The position numbers were made by a program, and so were the translations under genes. DNA of 64,000 nucleotides from Loxodes magnus. Taxonomy: Eukaryota > Ciliophora > Karyorelictea > Loxodida > Loxodidae. Of the stretch, positions 36,292-48,000 are shown piece after piece (position 1 is the first letter of the stretch; the number at the start of each line of letters is the position of its first letter). The notes below the pieces were generated by a model. The model did no database searches, was not told where the DNA came from, and saw only the letters and a program-made list of their open reading frames with translations. Where the stretch lies: contig CAMPDV010000946.1 in the NCBI GenBank assembly GCA_946699065.1, positions 94,394-158,393 on the forward strand, in the 5' to 3' direction.

Positions 36292-36718
36292 AAAGAATAA
36301 TAGGATTTTTAAGGAGTTTAAGAGTAAAAGAGAATAAGAGAAATGTAAGAGGACAAGAAGTAATTTAAAATGAAAAAAATTGCAAAGACAAAAGTATTTA
36401 ACATTAGCTAAATTAAAAATAAAATAAAAAAATAAAAAAATTAATCATTAAAAAGATATCTTTATGAAATAGAAGCGATGAAAAGAAGCTGAAAAAAAAT
36501 AATCTTTTAACTCTTCAATTTAAAAAATAGAAAAGATAATAAGATAGATTGAAACATCATATAATGGATTTTAAATAAATAGAAGAGATAATTTAAATAA
36601 ATTATATAGAATATACAAAGAAAAATAAAAGGATGCACTTCATCTGCATAGAGCATATCAGCTGTACTGCTTGTATACTATTTAAAAACATTTCTTAGAT
36701 ATATTATATAAAAATAAA
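36292..36718. other. AT-rich spacer between genes B and C
   Basis: A-rich; the first 130 bases may belong to protein B if its TGA is read through. It ends with ATATAAAAATAAA just before ATG of gene C. Confidence 0.4.
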
Positions 36719-37770
36719 ATGGTACCTAAGAAATAACAGACTTCACCAACAAAACCTTATAAAACTTAGTAGGATGTAGTCAATGATCTCTGCCATCTTT
36801 AGATAGAGAATTAAGAAATAACAAAAGTAATTAAAGATCTTTATAAACTAACTAATGAATTGTAAAATTCTATAGAAATTGTAAAATAGGAAAATTCAAC
36901 ACTACGATAGGAATTGCTCTAAACCCGCACTTGCAACAAATTAATGTGGAATTTTACAGACAGAACAAATAGCAATAGAAATTTAAAATTTGAAAATACT
37001 AAACCAGAAAAACTTAAAGAAAATGATTCATTGGAAATAGAATAACAAACTGCAGCAAAATATATTCCCTATCGGAAAATAATGATATGTTGACATTGCA
37101 AGCTTTCATTATATAAAGTAAGAAATTGCTTCCAATTTTAATAAAAATAAAAGAGATTAATAATTCAAATGGTAAGATATGCTTAAAATAAGCAAGACAA
37201 GTGAATGTTTACTTAATCTGAAAAAAACTCAAACTAAGCAAAAAAGCTCCTTATATCTAAAAGGCAGTAAACTATTTCAATGAAAATGATAGCGATTAGG
37301 CCTATCTAAAAAAATCATGGAAAAAATCTTAAAAATATCAAGAAACATGATAATGAAGATACAAGCAAATTTAAAGTGATAAATTATTTTTAAACAATAA
37401 ATTAACAAACTAATAAGTGGTAAACCAAATAAAGGTGAGACCAGAAATAATAGTGTTATGCTATAATAATATATTAGAATAAAGAAATATCATAAGTTTG
37501 ATTTTGATAAAATGAAGATTTATAACATTTGAATCTAAGACTAGAACAATCTAATTAAATATGAAAGTATTATTACAAAAGAATTTAGAAAATAACTGAA
37601 AATTTTACAAATAATTTAGTTAATTAAAGTAACAAGAGGTAAATTCATACAAAAGGAAATCATACAAACAAAGTATCTAATTGATAATGATATTTTATAT
37701 ATCATATATGAAATCTACAAAGAAATTTAAACTGGTAAGTAGCACTTGCGTTAAAAACGTAAGGAAATAA
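36719..37770 (+). CDS. Zinc-knuckle (CCHC) ORF1/gag-like protein C, one frameshift
   Basis: ATG 36719. N-terminus MVPKKQQTSPTK as in B, then a coiled coil (EITKVIKDLYKLTNELQNSI). The segment YIPYRKIMI precedes the knuckle C-W-HCKLSLYKVRNC, whose aromatic residue is a TGA (37091), exactly as in B; the usual His is replaced, so zinc binding is doubtful. The ATG frame continues to about 37400. The family motif LISGKPNKGETRN is found one frame over, followed by a convincing C-terminal part (LIKYESIITKEFRKQLKIL, then LIDNDILYIIYEIYKEIQ) to about 37770. One frame change near 37390 is therefore needed. Either this copy is dead or the frame change is an assembly error or programmed. Confidence 0.55.
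37417..37444 (+). other. Conserved hairpin, copy C
   Basis: TGGT (37418-37421) pairs with ACCA (37440-37443). An inner ACC/GGT pair (37424-37426 with 37434-37436) closes an AAATAAA loop. Confidence 0.5.
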
Positions 37771-38115
37771 TTATTTCTCAGCTTAAGAAACATAATTAAA
37801 CATTTTCTATGATCTCTATACTCTTACTACTTTTCTCAATTTTTTCTTTTATATCTTCTTTTCATATTTATTTTTTCTTAAAATAAATCTTAATTTGAAA
37901 AGCAAACCTAAATATTTAAAAAATACTATAATCTAATTATCTGAAGTCACGAAAATTTACCTTTTTTATCTCCTTTTATTTAAATTTTTTTTTTATTCTT
38001 TATAAAATCTAGTAAGTTCTAGCTTTACCTTGTCTCGTTGTTGATATTTCTTTCTTTTAGAAATTTTTAAAATTAAAAATAATTACCTTATTAATAAAAT
38101 TTCTGTTGATTCAGT
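37771..38115. other. T-rich spacer, no gene recognised
   Basis: Pyrimidine-rich DNA between protein C and the next frame; no motif seen. Confidence 0.4.
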
Positions 38116-38890
38116 ATGAAAAAAGATGTAAAGAAGAGTTAAGAGGAAAAACCAATAATATTGAAAAATACAACATTCGAAAAAAGATTTCAAATCTTTT
38201 TTTATCTTAGTAAATAGTAAGGAATTTTCATTAAAAATATGATGTACGAATTTAATGAAAAATACTTTGAGAGATGTTAATAACGAATTATAAGTAAGAT
38301 TCGTGTAACATTAGATAAAAAAGTCAAAAAAGCAAGGCGAAACAAAAGTGAAACTTCTAAACTGATCCGAAATGGATTTAAAAACAAAAAAACTGTAATG
38401 AAGAAAACATCACAAATTAAGGAAAAATGACTAGAGAAAAACATCACCTTAAAAAAAAGAAAATTAAATTAAAAAAAGAATAAAATTAAATGCTTAAAAC
38501 TTTTGAAATATAACCATTTAACTAATCACTTAGATTAGTTAAAAAAGACCAGAAGGTTTTCACAAATAGCAGGTATTGATAAATTTTAACTTTGAAAAAA
38601 AAATTCTTTGTAGCCTAAAAAAAAGCAACGTGAAGAAGAAAAAAAAACTTATTTTGTAAATGCAGAAAGCTTGAAAGATGTTAAGATATGATAAAACTTG
38701 TAAAATATTAGATGAAAAAGAATTGCTAAAAAAAATTAAAAGAAAAGAAAGTAAAAAAAAATCAAACTAAAAAAAATAAAAAAGTTATTAAAAAAGTAAA
38801 AAACGAAAAAAAAAACTATAGATAAAAATAACGACATCAAAAAAATGAAATAAAACAAAAAAATTTAATAAGAAAAAATTTTTTTATGAA
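38116..38890 (+). CDS. Hypothetical Lys-rich basic protein
   Basis: From ATG 38116 the frame gives MKKDVKKSQEEKPIILKN, then FEKRFQIFFYLSKQQGIFIK, then MMYEFNEKYFERCQQRIISK and IRVTLDKKVKKARRNKSETS. After that it grades into long Lys/Asn runs that look like A-rich noncoding DNA. No family recognised; the first 110 residues look protein-like, the rest less so. TGA is met at 38428 and later. The end is arbitrary. It could be a diverged host gene, an element gene, or chance. Confidence 0.25.
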
Positions 38891-40325
38891 GAAAATTTGA
38901 TAAAAAAAACTTGTGAGAATTTGAGTAATAAAGGAAGTTTGAGTCTGAAAGAGTAATTGAATTTGTGAAGATTAAATAAAAGTTTTACGAAATTTTAAAT
39001 AAAGAATAATAAAAAAATGTTTATAAGTAAGATAATCTCATTTTGTTTATATGATTTTTAATCTATTTTTTATAAATTTGAATCCCATCATCGTTTTTTG
39101 AATTTTTTCATTTTTCTTAAGTTTTTGCTTTACTAAATTAATTATTTGAGCTGACATTTTTAGTAAAGAATAACTATTAGCAATTTTTTTCTTTATTACA
39201 AAAATTATAAATTAAGCTAAATAAGGTTTTTATTAATTCTATTTCTTTAATCTTAAATGTTTTCGTATAAAAATTGGTAAAATCTGTCTTAAATCTTTTG
39301 TTATAGAATCAAAAAAACATTTTTTTTGGAGAAAAAATGGTAAGAGTTACAAATAAAAAAGTTCAGGCAAATTATTATTTCGTATTTTTTTTATAAAAAG
39401 ATAATTTTTATTGATTTTATTATTTAAGTCATTTTTTTTGTAATATGATTTCTTATGTTTTAATTCTTTTCTTCATAAAATAAAGCATTTTTATTACTTT
39501 ATTGATCTTTATAGAAAATAGCACTTTTTCACCTATACCAAGAGCAGATAAAAAATAAACCTATTGTGAGTTTTTTTTATTTTTTTAAATTTAAATCTTG
39601 AAATAATTTTTATCTTTACTTTTCATATGTTATTTCCTAATTCCAATAATAATATTCTTTTCAAATTTCTATTTCTGATTATAATTTATAGTTAATATTG
39701 TAAAAATTAAATAGCAAAATAAAAATGTTTAGTTATTTATTTTAACTTAAATTATTTTATTTTGCATATGTTTGTTTTTTTTATTATAACTATTAGACAA
39801 AAATTTATTTTTGGTTAAGATTTTAAAAAATTATTATTCTAATAATTTTTTAACTGAACAAAAAGAAATTAATTATTTTTTATAAAAGTAAAGTTGTCAG
39901 AAAAATTTGCTTCCATATATTATATTCAAAAATTAAGCATATTAATTTTAGTATTATCCTTTTACTATTTATGATAATCTTAGATCTGTTAAAATTATAG
40001 AATCTTCAAACATTTTAAAATGGAATAATAGTTACATAAATAATTATTTTGTAACTAAAAGAAAAACTAAAAATAAGCAAATATACAAATACATTATAAA
40101 TATAAATAAGCTTACAACCATTTATAGTTATTAATATTTTTTACCATTTAATTTAGATTATTATTACAAATTCTTAAATATTTATGAAAGATATAAATAA
40201 TACTTTTATAAATAATTAATTAAAGATTTAAAGTAAATACTAATCTCTTTAAACTTAACACTAGTTTATCCAATTGCCTAATTTAAACTAAGCTAAAGTT
40301 TTCTTAATTAATTTCAACTAAAAAG
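38891..40325. other. AT-rich DNA, no gene recognised
   Basis: Extremely AT-rich, with homopolymers of A and T. No gene, RNA or repeat unit identified. Confidence 0.5.
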
Positions 40326-40624
40326 TTTTTGGACCGGAAACTCCTTTCCGATTGCACGACCCGACGCTCTCTTTTATGGAATAACGGGGATATCCTGTTA
40401 TGCTCCAGGCACAGCTGCTAGGGAGCTCCATCGCTATGAGCAGCCAGGCTTCAAGCCCCTACCAAGAGCGGATAATCTCAAAGACAGTGTTCCCTTCAGA
40501 AAATGACTCTGACCAGGGACTTTCTCAGCGACAGGAAAGAAATTTGCTCCTAGCCATAAAACAAGAAAGTGTTATCACAAAGGTCATTCTCAGCTCCCAC
40601 CATCTTTCCAATTATTTGATTTAA
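40326..40624 (+). CDS. GC-balanced coding-like island, unrecognised product
   Basis: About 290 bases with roughly equal G+C and A+T in otherwise very AT-rich DNA. One frame is open from before 40331 to TAA 40621. It starts VFGPETPFRLHDPTLSFM, then QAQLLGSSIAMSSQASSPYQ, and ends VILSSHHLSNYLI. Candidate starts are ATG 40376 or 40400. Gln is mostly CAG/CAA (one in-frame TAA at 40382), and codons such as CTC, AGC, GTC and CCC are used, unlike all neighbours. Both edges drop abruptly into AT-rich DNA. Not recognised; it could be a horizontally acquired or captured exon, food-organism DNA joined in assembly, or a structured RNA gene. Confidence 0.4.
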
Positions 40625-42434
40625 AAATTAAATAATTTACTATATATAAGTTAAACATTTACTTTCATTCTTTTACATTTCTAATAGTAAATTAAAAAAA
40701 ATTTATTATTTTTGTTTTTATAAATTAAATAGTTTTTTAAAATTATTTAATTTCTTTTAATTTCAATGAGGTATAGTTTATATCTTACAAACATTTAAAG
40801 TTTATTTATGTTTGAAGTCTTAGTATTAATAGAATATTTTCGGAAAGAAACCAGATTTTAGAAATTAAATTTTGTAATTACAGATAGCTATTTTAAGCCT
40901 ATAATTTTATCAATATTTAGTCAAAGCTAAAATTTTTTTATTTTAATTTTTCCTTCTTTGTTAAAGTCGTTCAGAAAACACAGTACGGCTAAAGTCAGTA
41001 GCCCTCAAACTCTAAAAATAAATAATTAATTAAATAGCTCTTTATTTAATTTTTTAATATAGTAAAATAATATTTTTGCTAATTCGCTTTTTTTTAATTT
41101 TTATAATTTATATGAATCTATGTGTTTTATTTCTTTCCAATAATTATAATATATTTAATATTTACAATTATCCTAGCTACTTAATATATATTTTTTCAAT
41201 GTTTTTTTAAATCATAATAATAAATTTTTAAAAAAGCTCTAAAATTAATCTCCATCATTTTAATAGTTTATCTTTCAGATTATGTGTATTACTATTAAAT
41301 AATTTAAATTTAAACTTAAAATATTTTTAGATATCCTTAATTATCAGAATTTTTCTTTCAATTAAAGACATTAAAATTTAAAAAGTTTCGTCATATCACT
41401 TCCTCTTCGTTAGCATTTCTTATCTAAACATCTTCTGATTATTCATTAATAACTTTTTTAAATTGTTTCATTTATCCATCAAGTATTAATCTGTGAAATA
41501 TTTTTATTTGTAATTCTACCTATATTTCTTAACTTCTAGGAAATGCGTTTATATAGACTCGATCATTAAGAATCAATTTTTTTATTTAAAAACTCCTAAT
41601 TTTATATTATAGTAATTTCCTTATATCTAATTACTAATTAAATTCCATTATACGGTCGAAAGTATCATAATCTACTCATATGCAAAGGGGGCTATCATAT
41701 GTTAATGTGAGCTTCTCTGCTTAATTCCATTTTTATATTAAAATTGACTAGAATTCTAAATAAATAATGAACTAAGGTTTTTGTAGTATGATTAAAATGT
41801 TTATATCAATCCAAAGGTAATTTAATTCTTCACAGTTAACTTACTAATAATCTATTCTCTATGTAATTAAATATTATTTCCAAATATATTAAAATTGATA
41901 TTAAATTAGATTTATTTAAGATTATTTGGAAAGAAATATCTATTAATCGCTTATTAATTTTATATTTCTTTAGATAATTATACCTAATAGAGGATTATGT
42001 TAAAAAGAAAATTTACCATAATTGGTATCTGATCAGTCAATAATCTTATATTAGAATTAAGAGAAATTGTTTTAAACAAGTTTTGATGATTGAAAAATGC
42101 CAAAACTATTTTCTCTTATAAATACTTCAATTAAATAAATTTATTTGCTATTCCATTTATATTGGCATACCCAATCCTAATCTGATTTATGCTATTTCTT
42201 TATGATAATTTTTTCGACCGAGCAAGTTTTTTTTTAATATATACTTGAATTTATGTAAATTTGTCATGTTTTACAATTTTTTTTGCTTTAAATATTAAAG
42301 ATAAAACTAAATATATGTCATAGAAATGATAAATCATTTAGTCTCTTAATTATATCTTTGAGTATTGCTTAATCTATAACATTATTAGATAAAAATAGAT
42401 TAAACTTCTTTTATATAGCCTGAAGATTTTTAAT
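40625..42434. other. AT-rich DNA, no gene recognised
   Basis: Mostly AT-rich, with a small less biased patch at about 40970-41010 (TTCAGAAAACACAGTACGGC). No gene or RNA identified. Confidence 0.4.
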
Positions 42435-43210
42435 CTAAATGAATATTAAATAAATAATTTTACATGATGATAAATATAATATGTGTAATTTTTTATTTAT
42501 TTGATGGATGAATTTCATCAATTTTGCTTTAATAATACAACTAATTTTCCATTTTTTCATTTTACTAAAGTAAAATTTTATAATAATATAATAATAAAAA
42601 TTGATTAACGTGGAATCACCTTTATTTGGTTTTCCACAAATTAATAGTTTTTTGTTAATAAAAAGAAATTTCGATTTGTCTGGGTCAAGTCTAACATAAG
42701 TCCTCATGATTTTCAATTTATTTTTTCTAATGGTTTCCGATAGGTCTATTCCCATTCATTTCTTATTGAACTCATAAAATGCATGTTAAATATGCGGAGC
42801 TTCTCTATTTAGTTGGAGTATTTTCTTCTATAAAGTTTTCCTTCAAAATTGCAGTAGATTCTCATAATTTTCCGTTAGGGAATATAAGTTATTGGGATAT
42901 GCTATTCTACGTCCATTGGATCATTCATCGAAAGCTTTGATAGGAGTATGCTTCCCGTCAATTCTGTGAATTGATTGAATTTAGTTTCTGATTATTCTAT
43001 TTTAACATTTTCTTCTTATTTATTTCCAATTTTTTTATCTTACACATTGATCATCAGAAATTCGGTTTTCTTTTCTAGCTCTTATACTTGTCTTAATAAG
43101 TTTAAATTTTTTGGTTGCATGACTCTGAGTTCTTAAAGTATTTTTTAATATTCGTTTCTTGATTAAGATGAAACCTTTTAAGAAAAGACTGATGACAAGA
43201 AATGTTCCAT
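42435..43210 (-). pseudogene. Zinc-knuckle-family protein D, frameshifted
   Basis: ATG 43210-43208 on the minus strand. The frame gives a coiled coil (NLLRQVQELEKKTEFLMINV), then YIPQRKIMRIYCNFEGKLYR, aligning with YIPYRKIMICWHCKLSLYK of protein C, so the knuckle cysteines are mostly lost. The tail lies in another frame: FLFINKKLLICGKPNKGDST, then LINFYYY, within a 106-codon standard-code-open frame at 42435-42755. One frame change near 42750 is needed. The tail motif carries the most perfect version of the family hairpin (42610-42637). Orientation is opposite to the LINE that starts 450 bases away. Confidence 0.55.
42610..42637 (-). other. Conserved hairpin, copy D
   Basis: Six perfect pairs, GTGGAA (42610-42615) with TTCCAC (42632-42637), and an inner ACC/GGT pair around AAATAAA when read on the minus strand. 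Confidence 0.55.
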
Positions 43211-43655
43211 TTTTTTCTCTTTTCTTATATAATAAAAAATATTAACTAAAAGTATCTAATTTCTATGATTTAATTTTAATTCTTTATACTATTATTTCTA
43301 TTAGAATAGTAAATAAGAATAAAAATAGAAAAAATAAATAAAGAAGATATATTTAAAATTTAGTGTTATTAAAAAAATATATGATAACTATATTTATAAG
43401 CTAAAATTATTAATTAAATTAAATTAAAAGAAAACTAAAAAATAAAATTTAATATGGCATAATGTAACTAGTGTTACTCTTTGTATTTTATATTAAATCT
43501 ATTTAAATATTACTTTTTTTATATTTTACAGTATTTTCCAATTTTATATATTTTTAGTTTAATCCACTTAGCTTTAACATAAATCTGAGTATTAATAAAT
43601 TATTTTTGTTTAACATTCTTTTTCACTGTTGCTAATATAAAAATTAAATTTAAGA

Positions 43656-44950
43656 AATGAGATAAGAATTTGATGCTTAAATACAGAAGAAACATCATTT
43701 AATTACTATTTGCTAAGAATAAATACTAGAAAACAAATTTAAAATACATTAACATAGAAAGAAAATTATATCTAAAATATAGCAAATTTCTATGCAAAAT
43801 AATTAGCAGAGACTTTTAAAGAATATTCTGATATTCAAACTTAAACATATAAAGAAACAAGCAAATTTAATATCAAACAAACTTAAGCATAGCTTAATTA
43901 AATTTATTATTGTATTTAATTTGAATATCAATATCAAAAGATTTCACTCATTACAATAGATTTACAGTTAAATAAATAATCATGATAGATCGAATCTAAA
44001 GAAAGTTTTTTATATAAAATAAAAAACAAATAATAGTTAAGATTACAATAGTTATTTAGTAAAATTCATAATATGATAAGAATTAATTGGACTAGAAGTA
44101 AATAGAGCATAATAAAATTTCGAAAAATAAATAAAAAGTTGCAAACAAAAATAAAGCAAATAAATTAATAAATATTAACCAATAAAAATAAAAATAAAAA
44201 GAGAAGCTTTAATGATTGTAGTCAAGATAATTGATAAAATAATAAATCAAACTAAACTTTAAACAGTTTTAATACATTGGATTGCGGAATAATGACAGAA
44301 ATTACTGACTATCATCTAAATGTTTTTTTACAAGGATTTTGAGTAAGCGAAGCAGCATAATCAGTAATTATAAGAAGTTTATAATATTTTGAATACTTAG
44401 CATATTTAATTAGTAAAATATTATGAACATTAATGAGAACTAAAACTAGATGCTTATGCAGAGATATCATAGGTATAGAAAGACAAAGCAAAATCAAAGA
44501 TTTAATTAATTTTAAAAATTTTAAAATAAGACACTGCTACTCAGATAGTTCAATTTAGTGAACATTATGAAAAAAAGCAAAACTACAGTGTAGATATTTC
44601 AAATTTTGTAACAAAAATAATTAAATCTCATTATGGATTCAATTTAGTAGAATCAATATAAATGGTTAAAGAATTTAGTGAGATGCATAATTAAGTAAAA
44701 GTAAATTGAAATTTATGTAACATAACCAATTATTTGAAGTTGATGTTGAAGAAATAATTAAAAGAAATAACTTTAGAAGTGAAAATTTTATTTAATTTAT
44801 AAGCACGAAAAAATGACAAAATCAAAATCTCTCTGCTTAAGTTGAAAATAGATTTATTACATTATCTAATAAATTAAATTAGGCCACAATTGAAAGTAAT
44901 TAAGTAACAATTAAAATAGATTAAAAACTAACATAGCAATATGATGCATT
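43656..44950 (+). pseudogene. LINE ORF1-like region
   Basis: From ATG 43656 the frames give QEFDAQIQKKHHLITICQEQ, then in other frames KEYSDIQTQTYKETSKFNIK. Later come VQKDKAKSKIQLILKI, KIIKSHYGFNLVESIQMV and EVDVEEIIKRNNFRSENFIQ. It is a charged, Gln-rich chain without a recognised domain; at least three frame changes are needed. Position directly upstream of the endonuclease suggests an ORF1 or the N-terminal part of a single LINE protein. No CCHC knuckle or GKxNKG motif seen. Confidence 0.4.
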
Positions 44951-45059
44951 AACTTTATTTATTATTAATTGCTATAGAAATTCAATAATTTAAACTCCAA
45001 AATTACTCCATATTTAAATTCGCAATAATTAAAAAGTTCTTTACTTTTACGACCCAGGA

Positions 45060-48000
45060 CTTAAAGGAGGAGCGGAAGCAAATTAATTAAAAATAGCTCT
45101 TTGCAATATGAATTAAATATAATCAAAATAATTAAGTATTCAATAATTTACTCGATAATAAGGAATATATATTTATTCAATTAATGAAACTTGATAATAT
45201 TAAGACTTCATTCCAATATAAATTTAAGGATATAGAACATATTTTAAAAATTGTGAATAATCCTAAAGATCAGGTGGTGTTTGCTTTATTGTCAAAGAAG
45301 AACTTGATTCGAGACAAATTGAAATTGACTTTGGTGATTAAAATAGTCGTTTCTTAGTAATTAAAGTTGATAACATTTATTTTGCAACATATTACATGCC
45401 AACAAAGGAAAAACTTCTATCTATCAAAGACTAATCATATTAAAACTTAGAACTTATCCTTAATGAAGTAGGAGATTAAGCCCTTATGCTATTGGGAGAC
45501 TTTAATGCTCTTTTTTAAGAGTATGGGAGTAATAATTCATAAAATTAATAAAATAACGCTTAAAGATTAAATAATTTTATTAAAGAATATGATTTATAAA
45601 TAGCTAATAATACAAGATTTGATACTTTTAGAAGTAGGGTTAACCTTAAACTTATTGCAACGATTATGTTATAGTCAATTATCATATCAACATTGATTAG
45701 ATTACACTATTTTAAGTTTTACATAACACTTGACTTGTTGCAGATCACTTTCCTATACTGTTTAACTTACTTATCTAAAATATTAATAGAAACGTACCAA
45801 TTCTCACTCCTAGAATAAATTTTAAGATTAATAAACTTTAAAATTTAGAAATTAGATCTGAATATAAAGCCTTATTTGAATGATGCTTGATTAATTTTGA
45901 TATAATTGATTAAAATAATCTAGATTAATAATACTATTTTATAAGACATTTACTCATTAATAATGCAGATTAAATCTTAGGATCAGTTCCATAGAATAAT
46001 AACTTTAATTTACTTCCAATAAATATTATTAAGAGTTTTAACGCAGCAAAATAAGCAAAAATAGCTTACTAGCAAGCTTTAGAATAATAAGGAAGGGTAA
46101 ATTAGAAAGTTTTGAAGTTGGATTATTAAAGATAAAAAATATAATAGATATAAAAGTAATTACTGGAAATACAAGTAAAAATAAGCCAACAAAAATAGAA
46201 TATAAATGAATGAATCTCCTACTAAAATGTTTAAGTAAACAAAAAAGTTTTTAAATCTAAGAAAGAGAAATAATATGTATTTGGATTCTGAAGGGTTTTC
46301 AAATTTCATAATTAATTAGCAAAATAATGTTTTTAATGAGCACAAAAAACATTGATGAGGAAGAAATAAGAAAGTGTAATTAAAAAATTGATAATTCTTA
46401 TAGAAATTGTGATTTCGTATAAGAGCAGGTACCTATATATAGACAAGAGTTCGATCTATTTCATTTAAATGAAATTTAAGCAATTATAAAGAAATTAGGA
46501 AATAGCAAATAAAATGGAGCTGATGGCATTAAAGCAGAACTCGTTAAATATGTTAATAAAGATTTTTATTTTGTGCTTTTAAAATTTATAAATAACATGC
46601 TAAGAAATCAAAATAATCCAAATTAACTTAAGTAAATAATAATCCTTCCTATTTACAAAAAGGAATCAAAATTGATTGAATAAATTGGAGACCTATTGCA
46701 CTTATAAACTTCATCCTTAAAATATATGATAAAAAGCTTACTTAAAGGTTATATGAATATATTGAATGAAAGATTATACATCCTTCACATTAAGTATTTC
46801 TGAAGAAAAGATAAACTATGCACTAAATATGAGCCTTATAATAAATTAATGATTTGTATAGAAGATGAGGAAAGAAGAAACATTTGCTCTCTACTCTTAT
46901 TGATGTTGAAAAGATGTTTGATAGTATTGATAGATGTCTATTTTTTGATCATTTAAGAAGAATTAAAATACCTTTAGCACTAATAAATAGTATAAAATCA
47001 TTTTATAAAGAATGTTATAATATAAAAATGGTGTATTATAAGGAAGTTCACATGAACCAGTATTTGCTATAATTTTCTAGCATATTGTTATTAGATACCT
47101 TGATACCTTGAAAATTATCAGAAATAACTTATATTTAAAATTTTGAATCATTATTTTGTAACTAAAGCATGGGCTAAAGATTTGTTATTGATTTAAAATG
47201 AAGATAAAATGAATTCTTTAATAAAAGGTGTTTGAAAATTGTTTAGTTGAGTAAAACTATCAATTAATACAGAAAAATGTGAATATATATGTTTTCTTAA
47301 GAAGAATTAAAAATAGAATGATTACAATTTTAATATTACTTTGAATAATAACATTATCAAAAGTTAAAAATGTTACATATTTAGGATTTAATTTTAATGC
47401 ACTTTAAAATTACAAAATTCATTTTTATGATATTTGCCGAAAGTATAGGAAGTGTGTGAATGGAACTTTGCTATAACTTGCAAAATATAGAAATATTTCA
47501 CCATAAAATTTTAAATAAATCTTTCAATCTTTTATATTATCGAAAGTTGAATATGGATCAGAAATAATACCATGAGCTATTCTAAAAGGAATGAAGAAAA
47601 TCAAAAAAGATATAAATATTAGTCAGAGAAAAGTATCAAGATATGCATTTAAGAGTCCTAGATCCTCCTTTAACGAATTTTGCTTCATAGATTTGAATTG
47701 ACTTCCATTTGAATATTACATATCTATGAGATATTTTAAATTCTATCTCAAAATGCTATTAGAAAGTGAAACAAATCCTAAATCTGATATAGCTTACCTC
47801 TATAATAAAACAAAAAATCAGTAATCTTAATATTTTAAGAAATTATAGAAACTATCCTAGCATTTTTAAATTAATCATTTGGATGTTAAAGAAAGCAAAG
47901 AATTCCTACGATTAGTTTAAAATAAAATAAGACAAAAATTTTATTTAGATTCAATAATAAGAATGAACTTAATGCCTATAGCATGCTTATATGTAGATGA

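Noticed and set aside
40326-40624. SRP RNA, RNase P, snRNA or U3 identity for the GC island
   Set aside because: None of the conserved sequence blocks of those RNAs was found on either strand; the coding-like frame is the better, though unproven, reading.
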